Shown: in pieces, positions 1-9,896 of the stretch
How the letters are laid out: each line of letters starts with the position of its first letter
How positions within the stretch are numbered: position 1 is the stretch's first letter
Assembly: GCA_016864895.1 (NCBI GenBank)
Contig: CP046107.1
Coordinates: 1,543,492 to 1,607,491, forward strand
DNA length: 64,000 bases
Source: Neisseriaceae bacterium
GTDB lineage: Bacteria > Pseudomonadota > Gammaproteobacteria > Burkholderiales > Neisseriaceae
Direction: 5' to 3'
Notes under the pieces: generated by a model
Told to the model about the DNA's origin: nothing
What the model saw: the letters and a program-made list of their open reading frames with translations, nothing else
Database searches by the model: none
Translations under genes and position numbers: made by a program

Positions 1-515
1 AGTGTTATTTTATATTCTAGTATTGGGATGAAATATAATGATAGCAAAGGGCATAGCGTAAATACCAATAAGGCAGCTAAAGAAGATATTTTTGTTATGA
101 TGACTAAAATGAGCCAAATCACACACATAATTAATGCTACTTTCCAAGATATCACAAAAATAACACCAACAGCTGTAGCAACACCTTTTCCTCCAGTGAA
201 TTTAAAGAAAATAGGGAACATATGTCCTAATATTACAGCAACACTGGCATAGGCAATGGTGATTTCATTAATGCCAAGCTTATCCATGTATTTAATACAC
301 AAGAATATGATCAACCAGCCTTTTAGAGCGTCTCCTAAAAGTGTTAACAAGGCAGCAACCTTGTTACCACTCCTTAGAACATTGGTAGCACCAGGATTTT
401 TTGAACCATATGATCTTGGATCTTGTAGTTTAAAAAAGTGAGCTACTATAATAGCAAAGGATATAGAGCCTAAGAGATAAGCAATAATAATTATGATGAC
501 TGAGGTTGTATTCAT
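1..515 (-). CDS. plsY: Glycerol-3-phosphate acyltransferase PlsY, 3' part cut by window edge
   Basis: Integral membrane enzyme that moves an acyl group from acyl-phosphate to glycerol-3-phosphate, the first step of phospholipid synthesis. Reading the minus strand from the ATG at 513-515 gives 171 codons without a stop, running off the window; the family is usually about 200 residues, so only the C-terminal end is missing. Visible family motifs are GSKNPGATN at residues 37-45 (glycerol-3-phosphate/acyl-phosphate loop) and GHMFPIFFKFTGGKG at 97-111. Hydrophobic segments lie at about 5-25, 52-74, 86-105 and 113-135. The gene diverges from folB, an arrangement common in proteobacteria. The two small plus-strand frames over this region are shadows. 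Confidence 0.93.
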   Translation of the reverse strand, partial: MNTTSVIIIIIAYLLGSISFAIIVAHFFKLQDPRSYGSKNPGATNVLRSGNKVAALLTLLGDALKGWLIIFLCIKYMDKLGINEITIAYASVAVILGHMFPIFFKFTGGKGVATAVGVIFVISWKVALIMCVIWLILVIITKISSLAALLVFTLCPLLSLYFIPILEYKIT

Positions 516-659
516 CGTAAAGATAACCTTATACATACAATAATGGCCATTTTACCTGAAAAAACCTATGGTTTGAATATGTTTTAATATCATTGTTGAT
601 ACTTACGCCAATAAAACAATATATAATAATCTTTTTTATAAATAAGAATATAAATAGTT
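516..659. promoter_or_regulatory. Divergent plsY/folB promoter region
   Basis: The 144-bp AT-rich spacer must carry promoters for plsY (leftward) and folB (rightward). TA-rich stretches near 615-650 could serve as a -10 element for folB, but I cannot single out a convincing -35/-10 pair. Confidence 0.4.
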
Positions 660-1013
660 ATGGATAGGTTACAATTATTGGGTATTGAGTTTGAGAGTAG
701 GCTGGGAGTTTATCTTTGGGAGCAGTATAAGCCACAAATATTATTATTAGATTTAACAATTGGAATAGAAAATCAAGCTAAAATCACTGACGATCTTAAT
801 GATACCATTGATTACGTTACATTAATTACAAGTATTAGAGAGCGTTATGTGAATAAATCATTTAAGTTATTGGAGGCATTAGCGGAAGATATTGCTTCTT
901 TTTTACTAACCGAATTTGATCTATTGATGGTAGATATTCATTTAATTAAACCAGGAATTTTACCGAAGGTTAGAGAAATAGGTATTCATATTAACAGGGG
1001 CAAACAAGGTTAG
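660..1013 (+). CDS. folB: Dihydroneopterin aldolase FolB
   Basis: Converts 7,8-dihydroneopterin to 6-hydroxymethyl-dihydropterin and glycolaldehyde in folate synthesis. The 117-residue product has the usual family length. It shows the conserved N-terminal LLGIEFESRLGVYLWEQ segment with the catalytic-site Glu, the DTIDY motif near residue 47, the LLEALAEDIA helix near 73 and the KPGILP loop with the conserved Lys near 100. The folate pathway reappears at 19.06 kb (folP). It begins a compact rightward operon: nadK starts 5 bp after the folB stop and recN 6 bp after nadK. Confidence 0.93.
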   Translation: MDRLQLLGIEFESRLGVYLWEQYKPQILLLDLTIGIENQAKITDDLNDTIDYVTLITSIRERYVNKSFKLLEALAEDIASFLLTEFDLLMVDIHLIKPGILPKVREIGIHINRGKQG

Positions 1014-1018
1014 TTGTT

Positions 1019-1924
1019 ATGTCAAAAGAGAATTTTAATGATATTGGTATCGTTCTTAGAAAAGATACGCCTTCTATACATGAAAATACAATTCATATTA
1101 TTGAATTTTTAATAGCAGAAGAAAAAAATGTTACTCTAGATGAGGTTAGCTTTACAGAAATAGAAAAAGAACTTTTTGAAAATAAAATAGATGATAAAGT
1201 TTTGACTGTTCCATTGTCTACACTTGGTCAATATTGTGATGTTGTTATTGTTATCGGTGGTGATGGGACTTTGTTAACAGTTGCTAGAAATATAGTAGAT
1301 TATAATGTTCCTGTGATTGGAGTTAACAGGGGTAGATTAGGTTTTTTAACACAAGTCACCTGGAAAAATGAGTCAATTCAAACTATTAAAGATATCTTAT
1401 CTGGTCAATATATTGAAGAAAGAAGAATTATGTTGGAAGGAAAGATTATTCGTAATAGCACTATATTACATGAAGCATTGGTTCTGAATGAGGTAACCAT
1501 CAGTAGAGGGGGGCGAGGTAATTTAATCAAATTTGAAGTTTTTATTAATGGGGAATTTGTGTACACACAGTATTCTGATGGATTGATCATTGCCACGCCT
1601 ACTGGATCAACTGCGTATTCTTTAGCAGCAGGGGGGTCTATCCTTTATGCTACTTTACCTGCTTTAAATTTGGTACCTATTTGTCCACAATCAATGACTA
1701 ATCGGCCAGTAGTTATAGATGCAAATTCTCATATTGAAGTTTTGATCATTGATAGTGTTGATTCAAGGGCTCATTTTGATGGGCAGACTTTATTTGAGCT
1801 ACATAATAGGGATATTATACACGTTGAAAAACATGAGAATTTTATTACTTTACTACAGCCAGGGTATTATCGATATTTTGATACTTTGAGAATGAAACTT
1901 CGTTGGGGGCAACAACTTGTTTAA
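1019..1924 (+). CDS. nadK: NAD kinase
   Basis: Phosphorylates NAD to NADP; cytosolic. The 301-residue protein carries the diagnostic GGDGTLL motif near residue 77, NRGRLGFLT near 102 and the glycine-rich substrate loop SDGLIIATPTGSTAYSLAAG near 187-206. Length fits the proteobacterial family (about 290-300). It sits between folB and recN with 5-6 bp spacers, so co-translation is likely; nadK-recN adjacency is widespread in bacteria. Start is the ATG at 1019; no strong Shine-Dalgarno is visible, in keeping with tight coupling to folB. Confidence 0.96.
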   Translation: MSKENFNDIGIVLRKDTPSIHENTIHIIEFLIAEEKNVTLDEVSFTEIEKELFENKIDDKVLTVPLSTLGQYCDVVIVIGGDGTLLTVARNIVDYNVPVIGVNRGRLGFLTQVTWKNESIQTIKDILSGQYIEERRIMLEGKIIRNSTILHEALVLNEVTISRGGRGNLIKFEVFINGEFVYTQYSDGLIIATPTGSTAYSLAAGGSILYATLPALNLVPICPQSMTNRPVVIDANSHIEVLIIDSVDSRAHFDGQTLFELHNRDIIHVEKHENFITLLQPGYYRYFDTLRMKLRWGQQLV

Positions 1925-1930
1925 TTATTT

Positions 1931-3592
1931 ATGCTACAGTCGTTAACATTAAAAAATTTTGCTATTGTGGAGTTCTTGGATATTGATTTTCAAGGAGGTT
2001 TTTCTGTGTTAACAGGGGAGACGGGTGCTGGTAAATCAATATTGCTTGATGCCTTGGAATTATTATTAGGTAGCAAAGCTGACTATTCTAAAATTAGGCT
2101 TGGCCATGATGAAGCGATATTATCAGCAGTATTCCGTATTCCGAAGCTTTTGATATTAAAAAAATGGTTAGAGGAAAATGATTTATTGAATGATAATGAG
2201 GAAGAGGTTATTCTAAAAAGGGTTATTAGCCGCTCTGGTAAAAGCAAGAATTATGTTAACGCTCAACCAGTTCCCTTAGCTCAATTAAAAGAGCTTGGCT
2301 TATATTTAGTTGATATACATGGTCAAAATGCTCATCATTTTCTTATTTCAGAAACAAATCAAAGGGCGTTGTTGGATGAATATGCACATCATAACAAACT
2401 GTTAGATTCTGTTAGGTTAGCATTCAATGCTTGGAAAAAAACTCAATTGAAACTATTTGAGGCTCAAGGAGAGAAAGACCAATATCAAACAGAGTTAGAA
2501 ATCTTAGAGTGGAAAAATAAAGAGTTATCTGAGTTGAATCCTCAAGTGGGAGAATGGGATTCTTTATCTACTATATATGATGAAATGAGTCATCGTAATG
2601 AAATGATACAAATTGCAGAAAAAATAGATAATTTTATCGATAAAGATGAGGGGTTACAGGATGTGGTAGCACGTTCTTTAATAGATTTAGATAAATTTAG
2701 TCATGTGGATAATAGATTTAAGGAAAGTGTACAAATATTACAATCTGTAGAAACTGAGTTAACAGAAATTTCTTCCAATTTACGTTCTATTTATTCTCAA
2801 TCGGAGGTAGATCAAGAAGAATTTCAACAAATTGAATCTAGACTTTCACTATTAAACAGTATAGCTAAGAAATATGGAGTATCGGTTAACGATTTACCCA
2901 ATGTCTGGCAAGATATTCAGAATAAGTTACAAGACATGCGAGAAAATCAGAATATCGAACTTTTGAGTATTCATGTAGAACAACTGAAAAATGAATATGA
3001 ACTTAAAGCAGCTCAGTTAACCCACTCTAGAGAAAGAGCAGCAGAGAAATTAAGTCAAGAAGTTACAAATGTGATGCAAACTTTATCTATGGGTAATTCT
3101 CAATTTAGGGTACAGATAAAACCTATTGAGCCCAGTAACTATGGTAATGAGCAAGTTATTTTTAATGTGATGGCTAACTTAGGAGGGGAATTAAAGCCCA
3201 TCAATAAAGTAGCATCTGGGGGAGAGTTATCTAGGATTAGTTTGGCTTTACAAGTTATTATTAGTCAGTATAATGATGTACCAACCTTAATATTTGATGA
3301 GGTGGATGTAGGTATCGGAGGTAAAGTTGCAGATGTTGTAGGTAGATATTTAAAAGATTTATCAAAAAAACATCAGATTTTAACCATTACACATCTTCCT
3401 CAAGTAGCTGTTTATGGACAGCAACATTATGTAGTGAGTAAAACAACACAAAATGAAGAGACTACCAGTACAATAAAGTTATTGGCTCAAAATGAAAGGA
3501 TACAAGAAATAGCGCGTATGTTGGGGGGAGAAAAAATCACAGAACTGACTTTGCAGCATGCAGAAGAAGCCTTAGCACTTGTACCTAGGTAA
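1931..3592 (+). CDS. recN: DNA repair protein RecN
   Basis: SMC-like ATPase acting in double-strand-break repair and recombination. The 553-residue protein has Walker A GETGAGKS near residue 29, a long central helical region (about 150-350) interrupted near the middle as expected for a short coiled-coil arm, the ABC-type signature ASGGELSRISLAL near 430, and Walker B LIFDEVDVGIGG near 456 followed by a TITHLPQVA switch-His region. Length matches the family. It is last in the folB-nadK-recN operon and converges on the nrd cluster, leaving only 5 bp between the two stop codons. Confidence 0.96.
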   Translation: MLQSLTLKNFAIVEFLDIDFQGGFSVLTGETGAGKSILLDALELLLGSKADYSKIRLGHDEAILSAVFRIPKLLILKKWLEENDLLNDNEEEVILKRVISRSGKSKNYVNAQPVPLAQLKELGLYLVDIHGQNAHHFLISETNQRALLDEYAHHNKLLDSVRLAFNAWKKTQLKLFEAQGEKDQYQTELEILEWKNKELSELNPQVGEWDSLSTIYDEMSHRNEMIQIAEKIDNFIDKDEGLQDVVARSLIDLDKFSHVDNRFKESVQILQSVETELTEISSNLRSIYSQSEVDQEEFQQIESRLSLLNSIAKKYGVSVNDLPNVWQDIQNKLQDMRENQNIELLSIHVEQLKNEYELKAAQLTHSRERAAEKLSQEVTNVMQTLSMGNSQFRVQIKPIEPSNYGNEQVIFNVMANLGGELKPINKVASGGELSRISLALQVIISQYNDVPTLIFDEVDVGIGGKVADVVGRYLKDLSKKHQILTITHLPQVAVYGQQHYVVSKTTQNEETTSTIKLLAQNERIQEIARMLGGEKITELTLQHAEEALALVPR

Positions 3593-3597
3593 TTTAT

Positions 3598-3942
3598 CTA
3601 TTTATTAGTATTTAAAACCTCTAGATTTAATGATTCGTCAAATAAATCATCAAAATCAAAAAAGTCTTTTTGATAACTAGATCCTATACTGCTTGGATGA
3701 CTAAGGTCAAGATATAAATCTCCTTTTACTGTACAACAACATGGTAGAATTTCATCAGGGTATAAAAAAGCTAAAGGTGGTGAATCATAATCGACCTTAC
3801 CTTTTTTTAAGGTTAGGCGACACGAACCACAATAACCACTTCGACATTGATATTCAATGATGTAGCCATTTTTTTCTAAAGCATCTAATAGTGATTCACC
3901 TTCTTTAATTTCTATTGTGCCCGATTTTGTTGTAATCAACAT
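3598..3942 (-). CDS. 2Fe-2S ferredoxin of the ribonucleotide reductase operon (YfaE-like)
   Basis: A 114-residue plant-type [2Fe-2S] ferredoxin. Cluster ligands are the CRSGYCGSC segment near residues 33-41 and a further Cys in the PCCC segment near 68-70. YfaE in E. coli lies next to nrdB and supplies electrons for assembly and repair of the diferric-tyrosyl cofactor; the same position here, 6 bp after nrdB, supports that role. The tail of about 35 residues beyond the ferredoxin core is acidic and Asp/Phe-rich (FDFDDLFDES), longer than I expect for YfaE; it could mimic an NrdB-type tail, but that is speculation. Confidence 0.87.
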   Translation of the reverse strand: MLITTKSGTIEIKEGESLLDALEKNGYIIEYQCRSGYCGSCRLTLKKGKVDYDSPPLAFLYPDEILPCCCTVKGDLYLDLSHPSSIGSSYQKDFFDFDDLFDESLNLEVLNTNK

Positions 3943-3948
3943 AGAGAA

Positions 3949-5079
3949 TTATAACTCAAAATCTTCAAAATCTTCAGTATCTACTTCGGAATCTATTTGC
4001 CCTACTAGGTAAGAGCTCAATTCAACTTCTTGAGGAGCTACTTGTACGTTATCAGAAACCAGCCAAGTATTGATCCAAGGAATTGGATTTTGGGTTGTAT
4101 TCGGAAAAGCAGCTTCCAAGCCAACATTTTTCATTCGATTGTTAGTGATATATTCAATATATTGGCAAAGTATCTCTTGATTCAGTCCAATCATTGATCC
4201 TTGTTTAAATAAATAATTAGCCCATTGTTTTTCTTGTTCTGCTGCATTTTTAAACAATTCAAAGCATTCATGTTGACAATCTTGTGCAATTTCAACCATC
4301 TTAGGGTCATCTTGTCCAGATTTTAGGATATTGATCATATGTTGAGTACCAGTTAGATGAAGTGCTTCATCTCGTGCAATTAGACGGATAATTTTTGCAT
4401 TGCCTTCCATTAATTTTCGTTCTGCAAAAGCAAATGAGCAAGCAAAACTTACATAGAATCGAATAGCTTCCAGTATATTGACACACATTAAGCAGATATA
4501 TAATTTCTTTTTTAAGTCATATAATTTTAAGGTGACTTTTTTACCAGCTAAGTCGTGGGTACCCTCACCATAACGAGAATACAAGTTATTGTAATGAATC
4601 AAGTCATCATAGTATAAAGAGATATCTTTAGCTCTTTTAACAATCTCTTCATTTTCAACAATATCATCAAACACTACCGACGGATTAGTGACGATATTCC
4701 TAATGATATGAGTATAAGAGCGTGAATGAATGGTTTCTGAAAAGGACCAAGTCTCTATCCAGGTCTCTAATTCAGGTAGAGATACAATAGGAAGTAAAGC
4801 GACGTTGGGACTTCTGCCTTGGATGGAATCTAATAATGTTTGGTATTTTAAATTGCTCAAGAATATGTGTTTTTCACTATCAGATAGATTATTAAAATCA
4901 ATGCGGTCTTGAGAAATATCTACTTCTTCCGGTCTCCAGAAAAACGATAATTGTTTTTCTATTAGTTGCTCAAAAATAGGGTATTTTTGTTGGTCATATC
5001 TAGCGACATTAACTGATTGACCAAAAAACATAGGTTCTTTAAACTGATCATTATGAACGCGACTAAAAGTTGTATACAT
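3949..5079 (-). CDS. nrdB: Class Ia ribonucleotide reductase, beta subunit
   Basis: Small subunit holding the diiron-tyrosyl radical that starts ribonucleotide reduction. The 376-residue protein aligns closely from memory with E. coli NrdB. The radical Tyr is at 122 (in SRSYTHII), with iron ligands Asp84, Glu115, His118 and the later Glu and Glu/His in FAERKLMEG and [10 protein letters not shown]. The C-terminal [17 protein letters not shown] tail, which docks into the alpha subunit, is intact. It lies 17 bp after nrdA and 6 bp before the ferredoxin gene, forming one leftward operon. Requires oxygen for cofactor assembly, so the organism can grow aerobically or microaerobically. Confidence 0.97.
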   Translation of the reverse strand: MYTTFSRVHNDQFKEPMFFGQSVNVARYDQQKYPIFEQLIEKQLSFFWRPEEVDISQDRIDFNNLSDSEKHIFLSNLKYQTLLDSIQGRSPNVALLPIVSLPELETWIETWSFSETIHSRSYTHIIRNIVTNPSVVFDDIVENEEIVKRAKDISLYYDDLIHYNNLYSRYGEGTHDLAGKKVTLKLYDLKKKLYICLMCVNILEAIRFYVSFACSFAFAERKLMEGNAKIIRLIARDEALHLTGTQHMINILKSGQDDPKMVEIAQDCQHECFELFKNAAEQEKQWANYLFKQGSMIGLNQEILCQYIEYITNNRMKNVGLEAAFPNTTQNPIPWINTWLVSDNVQVAPQEVELSSYLVGQIDSEVDTEDFEDFEL

Positions 5080-5096
5080 ACTATTCCCATTAAAAA

Positions 5097-7376
5097 TTAA
5101 ATCTTACAAGCGCCACCAATACAGTCATCATCTTGTAAGTCCTCTTGACTATTGTTAGCACCGTCTCTAGTATTTTGATAGTACAATGTTTTTATACCAA
5201 ATTTATAAGCATCCAAGAGATCTCTTAGAAGTTGCTTCATTGGCACTTTGCTGTCTGGAAATTTACTGGGGTCATAATTAGTATTAGCTGAAATTGCTTG
5301 ATCTACAAATTTCTGCATAATACCGACAAGTTTCAAATAGCCTGAATTACCAGGCATATCCCATAATAATTCATATTGATCTTTTAGTTTATGGTACTCA
5401 GGAACAACCTGTTTTAAAATACCATCTTTTGATTGTTTGACTGCTACTAATCCTCTTGGAGGCTCAATACCATTGGTCGCATTCGATACTTGACTAGATG
5501 TTTCTGAAGGCATTAGCGAAGAAAGTGTGGAATTTCTAAGTCCGTACTTTAGGATATCTTGACGTAACGCTTCCCAATCTAGTTTTAGAGGCTCATTACA
5601 ATAACTGTCAACGGATTTCTTGTACGTATCAATACCTAATATTCCTTGAGCATAAGTTGTTTCATTAAAGCCAGGACACTGGCCAAATTCTTGGGCAAGT
5701 TTAACTGATGCTTTTAAAAGATAGTATTGTAATGCTTCAAAAGTTTGGTGTGTTAGTGCATTTGCTGAACCATCTGAATACTTTAGATTATTCTTAGCTA
5801 AATAATAAGCATAATTAATCACGCCAATACCTAATGAGCGTCTTTTCAAGGTTGAGTTTTTGGCTGCAACAATAGGGTAGCTTTGGTAATCTAGTAAGGC
5901 ATCTAAAGCTCTTACGGCTAATTCACAAATATCTTCTAAAGCATCTAGTGAATTGATAGTGCCTAGATTAATGGCCGATAAGGTACATAAGCTAATTTCT
6001 CCATCGGGATCACTAATATTATTGAGTGGCTTAGTTGGTAATGTAATTTCAAGACATAAGTTGGATTGTCTAATAGGTGCTACATCAGGGTTGAAAGCAC
6101 TATGTGTATTGCAATGGTCGACATTCTGGATATAGATTCTACCGGTACTAGCTCGTTCTTGCATGAGTAAGGAAAACAATTCTACTGCGTTAATAGTTTT
6201 TTTACGAATAGAATCATCCGCTTCATATTTTTCATACAGTTCTTGGAATTTAGACTGGTTAGCAAAGAAAGCTTCGTACAGTCCAGGAACATCATTGGGA
6301 GAAAAGAGTGTGATATTTTTATTTTTGATTAAGCGTTGATATAACGTAAGGTTGATTTGTACACCATAATCAAGATGACGGATTCTATTTTCTTCAACAC
6401 CACGATTATTTTTTAGAACAAGTAAAGATTCAATTTCTAGATGCCACAAAGGATAGTAAAGTGTTGCAGCTCCTCCGCGTACACCCCCTTGAGAACATGA
6501 TTTAACGGCGGCTTGAAACATTTTGAAGAAAGGAATACAACCTGTGTGTATTGCTTCTCCACCTCTAATTGCACTACCTAGCGCCCTAATTCTACCTGCA
6601 TTAATACCAATACCAGCTCTTTGAGAAACATATTTAACAATTGCTGAAGTCGTTGCATTAATTGAATCTAAACTGTCATCACACTCGATAAGAACACACG
6701 AACTAAACTGTCTGGAGGGGGTACGTACACCCGCCATAATTGGTGTTGGTAAGGAAATTTTGAAAGTAGAAGTTGCATCGTAAAATCTTCTAATATACTC
6801 TAGACGAGTTTCCTTTGGGTATTTTGCAAATAGACACATTGCTATTAGCATATATAAGAATTGTGGGCTTTCATACACTTCTTTAGTGACTCTGTTTTGG
6901 ACTAAGTATTTACCCTCTAATTGTTTCACACCAGTATAGGAAAAATTTAAATCTCTATTATGCTCGATGTACGCATCTAATTTATCAAATTCTTTTTCAG
7001 TATAATCTTCTAACAAATGAGTGTCATACTTTTTTAATTTTATTAAACGAGATACATGATCGTATAAACGAGGGGGTTCAAATTTTCCAAATGCTATTTT
7101 TCTCAAATGAAAAATAGCCAAACGAGCAGACAGATATTGGTAATCAGGAGTATCGGTAGAAATCAAATCAGCAGCAGCTTTGATAATAGTCTCATGGATA
7201 TCTTTGGTACGGATTCCATTATAGAACTGAATTTGTGATTTTAACTCCACTTGAGAGACTGAAACATTATCTAAACCTTCAGCTGCCCAAGTAATTACGC
7301 GATGAATTTTGTCCAAATTCAATTGTTCTAGGCGACCATCGCGTTTAGTAACTTTTAAACTAGTAAAATCAGACAT
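5097..7376 (-). CDS. nrdA: Class Ia ribonucleotide reductase, alpha subunit
   Basis: Large catalytic subunit that reduces ribonucleoside diphosphates. At 759 residues it has the expected length. Domains: N-terminal ATP-cone (about 8-95, [16 protein letters not shown]) for dATP inhibition; [11 protein letters not shown] with the first active-site Cys; NLCLEITLP with the thiyl-radical Cys and partner Glu; and a C-terminal CIGGACKI with the redox pair spaced as C-x4-C. First gene of nrdA-nrdB-ferredoxin. A TATAAT match on the minus strand at 7413-7418 is a possible -10. The tandem array at 7489-7790 begins 113 bp upstream of the start codon. I saw no clear NrdR box pair. Confidence 0.97.
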   Translation of the reverse strand: MSDFTSLKVTKRDGRLEQLNLDKIHRVITWAAEGLDNVSVSQVELKSQIQFYNGIRTKDIHETIIKAAADLISTDTPDYQYLSARLAIFHLRKIAFGKFEPPRLYDHVSRLIKLKKYDTHLLEDYTEKEFDKLDAYIEHNRDLNFSYTGVKQLEGKYLVQNRVTKEVYESPQFLYMLIAMCLFAKYPKETRLEYIRRFYDATSTFKISLPTPIMAGVRTPSRQFSSCVLIECDDSLDSINATTSAIVKYVSQRAGIGINAGRIRALGSAIRGGEAIHTGCIPFFKMFQAAVKSCSQGGVRGGAATLYYPLWHLEIESLLVLKNNRGVEENRIRHLDYGVQINLTLYQRLIKNKNITLFSPNDVPGLYEAFFANQSKFQELYEKYEADDSIRKKTINAVELFSLLMQERASTGRIYIQNVDHCNTHSAFNPDVAPIRQSNLCLEITLPTKPLNNISDPDGEISLCTLSAINLGTINSLDALEDICELAVRALDALLDYQSYPIVAAKNSTLKRRSLGIGVINYAYYLAKNNLKYSDGSANALTHQTFEALQYYLLKASVKLAQEFGQCPGFNETTYAQGILGIDTYKKSVDSYCNEPLKLDWEALRQDILKYGLRNSTLSSLMPSETSSQVSNATNGIEPPRGLVAVKQSKDGILKQVVPEYHKLKDQYELLWDMPGNSGYLKLVGIMQKFVDQAISANTNYDPSKFPDSKVPMKQLLRDLLDAYKFGIKTLYYQNTRDGANNSQEDLQDDDCIGGACKI

Positions 7377-7488
7377 TATATGAAAGTTCTCATTATATAT
7401 ATTTTACGTGCCATTATACTTGAAAACGAGTGGTGTGTGATCAATTGTTGCTTGGATAATTTTCTTAAGTTGAAGTGATTTTTTTAGA

Positions 7489-7790
7489 TGATATTTGTAT
7501 GATATTTGTATGATATTTGTATGATATTTGTATGATATTTGTATGATATTTGTATGATATTTGTATGATATTTTGTATGATATTTTGTATGATATTTGTA
7601 TGATATTTTGTATGATATTTGTATGATATTTTGTATGATATTTGTATGATATTTTGTATGATATTTGTATGATATTTGTATGATATTTGTATGATATTTG
7701 TATGATATTTGTATGATATTTGTATGATATTTGTATGATATTTGTATGATATTTGTATGATATTTTGTATGATATTTTGTATGATATTTA
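7489..7790. repeat. Tandem array of 26 copies of an 11/12-bp unit
   Basis: Counted by hand: 19 units of TGATATTTGTA (11 bp) and 7 of TGATATTTTGTA (12 bp, one extra T), then a 9-bp partial copy. The order is seven 11-mers, two 12-mers, then a strict alternation of 11- and 12-mers from 7590 to 7669, then 11-mers, ending with two 12-mers. The only difference between units is the T-tract length. The array lies in the spacer between divergent nrdA and rarA, 113 bp upstream of nrdA. Unit length is close to one DNA turn. There are no spacers, so it is not CRISPR. Confidence 0.98.
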
Positions 7791-8086
7791 TTTAATTTCT
7801 TGAAATTACCAATGATTTATGTTTTGATTAGAATGGGGTAGCCATTTTTTATTGTTGTTTTACAGTAGTACTATTTTAGTACTATTTTGTATTTCAATTC
7901 TGAATCTTCTCAGTAATAATTTGTTATGTAATTGGTATCAACAAACAATTTTATATGTCAACAAACAATTTTATATGCGTGGTATTGGAGATCTGATAAT
8001 GCATTTTTAGATTCGAGAAGTCAATTTGTAGCATATCAGTTCACAGTTTATTATTATTATTATTATTTTATAATAGTGAATATTTT
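7791..8086. other. Spacer between the tandem array and rarA
   Basis: AT-rich leader region of rarA with no credible gene. It contains further small duplications: TAGTACTATTTT occurs twice close together around 7865-7890, and a perfect 20-bp tandem duplication lies at 7938-7977. A 61-codon frame at 7932-8117 overlaps the rarA start and has Tyr-rich low-complexity content from a TTA repeat; I do not regard it as a gene. Confidence 0.7.
7938..7977. repeat. Perfect 20-bp tandem duplication
   Basis: The 20-mer TCAACAAACAATTTTATATG occupies 7938-7957 and again 7958-7977 with no mismatch. This suggests a recent duplication in the leader region of rarA. Confidence 0.97.
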
Positions 8087-9427
8087 ATGGATAGTTTATT
8101 TCCTAATAGGGACATAGTTACCCCTTTAGCTGAAAAATTGAGACCAAAAACTCTAGATGAGGTAATAGGTCAGCAACATTTAATAGGGAAAAATTCCCCT
8201 ATTCGTTTAATGTATGAGAATAACTCATTACAGTCTATCATTTTATGGGGACCTCCCGGAGTAGGAAAAACAACTATTGCTAGAATTCTTGCACAGAGGA
8301 ATGATGCTAAATTAATGATAGTTTCTGCTGTATTATCGGGAGTTAAAGAAATACGGGAAGCAATACAAACGGCTAAAGATAATTTATTGGAATTTAAAAA
8401 AACAATTGTATTTGTAGATGAGATTCATCGTTTTAACAAAGCACAACAAGATGCTTTTTTGCCTCATGTCGAATCTGGTCTAATGACCTTAATTGGCGCC
8501 ACAACACAAAACCCCTCTTTTGAAATAAATTCTGCTTTAATGAGTCGTTTAACTGTTTACGTACTAAAATCTTTAAGTGAAGAAGAGCAAAAGCAATTGA
8601 TTAATAAGATTATGTTGCTACCAGAATACAGTAATTTGATACTGAGTAGTGAATCTTCAGAAATTATTATCGGATTCTCAGATGGAGATGCACGGAAATT
8701 AATTAATACCATGGAGCAGTTGTTGGGTATTGCGGTCAATAGGAAAATAAGAATATTAGATAAGGCTTTTTGTATTGAGATTTTAGGTGATAAGATACGC
8801 CGGTTTGATAAAGAAGGAGATCTGTTTTATGACCAAATATCTGCCTTGCATAAATCAGTCAGGGGGTCTCACCCTAATGCAGCACTTTATTGGTTTTGCC
8901 GTATGTTGGATGGAGGTGTAGATCCTAAATACTTAGCAAGAAGAATTATCCGTATGGCATGGGAGGATATTGGTTTAGCCGATCCTAGAGCATTGGAAAT
9001 TGCGAATAATGCAGCTATAACTTATGATCGATTAGGTAGCCCAGAAGGTGAATTAGCCTTAGCAGAAGCAGTGATTTTTTTGGCCAGTGCAGCTAAAAGT
9101 AATGCAGCTTATAAGGCTTATAAGGAGGCCATGATATTTGTTAAAAAAACTAACAGTGAACCAGTTCCTTTACATTTAAGAAATACACCTACTCAATTAA
9201 TGCAGGAGATGAATTGTGGGAAAGTTTATCGTTATGCACATGATGAGCCAAATGCATATGCAGTGGGTGAAACATATATGCCTGATGGTATGCAGGAGAT
9301 AGATTGGTATCAGCCAGTAGAAAGAGGTTTAGAAATTAAAATAAAAGAAAAACTGGAAAGCCTCAAAGAATTAGATAGGTTAGCAAAAATTGAAGCTGTA
9401 TTAAGTAAAGCAAATGGCGGAGAATGA
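8087..9427 (+). CDS. rarA: Replication-associated recombination protein A (RarA/MgsA)
   Basis: AAA+ clamp-loader-like ATPase acting at stalled replication forks. The 446-residue product begins with the typical MDSLFPN / PLAEKLRPKTLDEVIGQ region, has Walker A GPPGVGKT near residue 54, Walker B FVDEIHRFNKAQQDAFLP near 107 and sensor GATTQNPSFEIN near 131, followed by the helical tetramerization domain (GGVDPKYLARRIIRMAWEDIGLADP near 275). The ATG at 8087 gives the canonical N-terminus. The last 13 bp, including the TGA at 9425-9427, overlap the 3' end of the convergent tRNA-Ser gene. Confidence 0.96.
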   Translation: MDSLFPNRDIVTPLAEKLRPKTLDEVIGQQHLIGKNSPIRLMYENNSLQSIILWGPPGVGKTTIARILAQRNDAKLMIVSAVLSGVKEIREAIQTAKDNLLEFKKTIVFVDEIHRFNKAQQDAFLPHVESGLMTLIGATTQNPSFEINSALMSRLTVYVLKSLSEEEQKQLINKIMLLPEYSNLILSSESSEIIIGFSDGDARKLINTMEQLLGIAVNRKIRILDKAFCIEILGDKIRRFDKEGDLFYDQISALHKSVRGSHPNAALYWFCRMLDGGVDPKYLARRIIRMAWEDIGLADPRALEIANNAAITYDRLGSPEGELALAEAVIFLASAAKSNAAYKAYKEAMIFVKKTNSEPVPLHLRNTPTQLMQEMNCGKVYRYAHDEPNAYAVGETYMPDGMQEIDWYQPVERGLEIKIKEKLESLKELDRLAKIEAVLSKANGGE

Positions 9428-9507
9428 GGGATTCGAACCCTCGATAGAGGTTTTGCCCCTATGCACCCTTAGCAGGGGTGTGCCTTCAGCCTCTCGGCCA
9501 ATTCTCC
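9415..9507 (-). tRNA. tRNA-Ser (anticodon GCT)
   Basis: Minus-strand 93-nt tRNA with a long variable arm typical of Ser. Acceptor stem GGAGAAT pairs with ATTCTCC, discriminator G and genome-encoded CCA (9415-9417). The anticodon loop reads CT-GCT-AA, so it reads AGC/AGT codons. The T-arm has GGTTCGAATCC. Its 3' end overlaps the rarA stop codon region by 13 bp on the opposite strand. Confidence 0.96.
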
Positions 9508-9726
9508 GCACAACGAGACTGCTCACTATAGATAAGCTGCTTTTATTTGTCAAGAATAAATTATCTTTATTTTATAGTATTTAATAAATTTTGTAAAAAA
9601 ATCATATTGTTGTCGCTTAAATTATTTAATGTTATTGGCGTTAGGTTTTAAGGTTTAATGTATAACTAAGTATCAAAAAATTAATTAGGCTTCAAACGAA
9701 ACAAAATTTATTCAGAGTATGATAAA

Positions 9727-9802
<76 letters not shown>

Positions 9803-9819
9803 TTATTGGATATTGAATA

Positions 9820-9896
<77 letters not shown>

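Noticed and set aside
1..441. Two plus-strand frames at the left edge
   Set aside because: They lie antisense to plsY, whose signature motifs are clear on the minus strand.
7489..7790. CRISPR array
   Set aside because: Units follow each other directly with no spacers and are only 11-12 bp; no cas genes nearby.
7932..8117. 61-codon plus-strand frame before rarA
   Set aside because: Overlaps the rarA start, carries a Tyr run from a TTA repeat and contains a recent tandem duplication; no protein resemblance.
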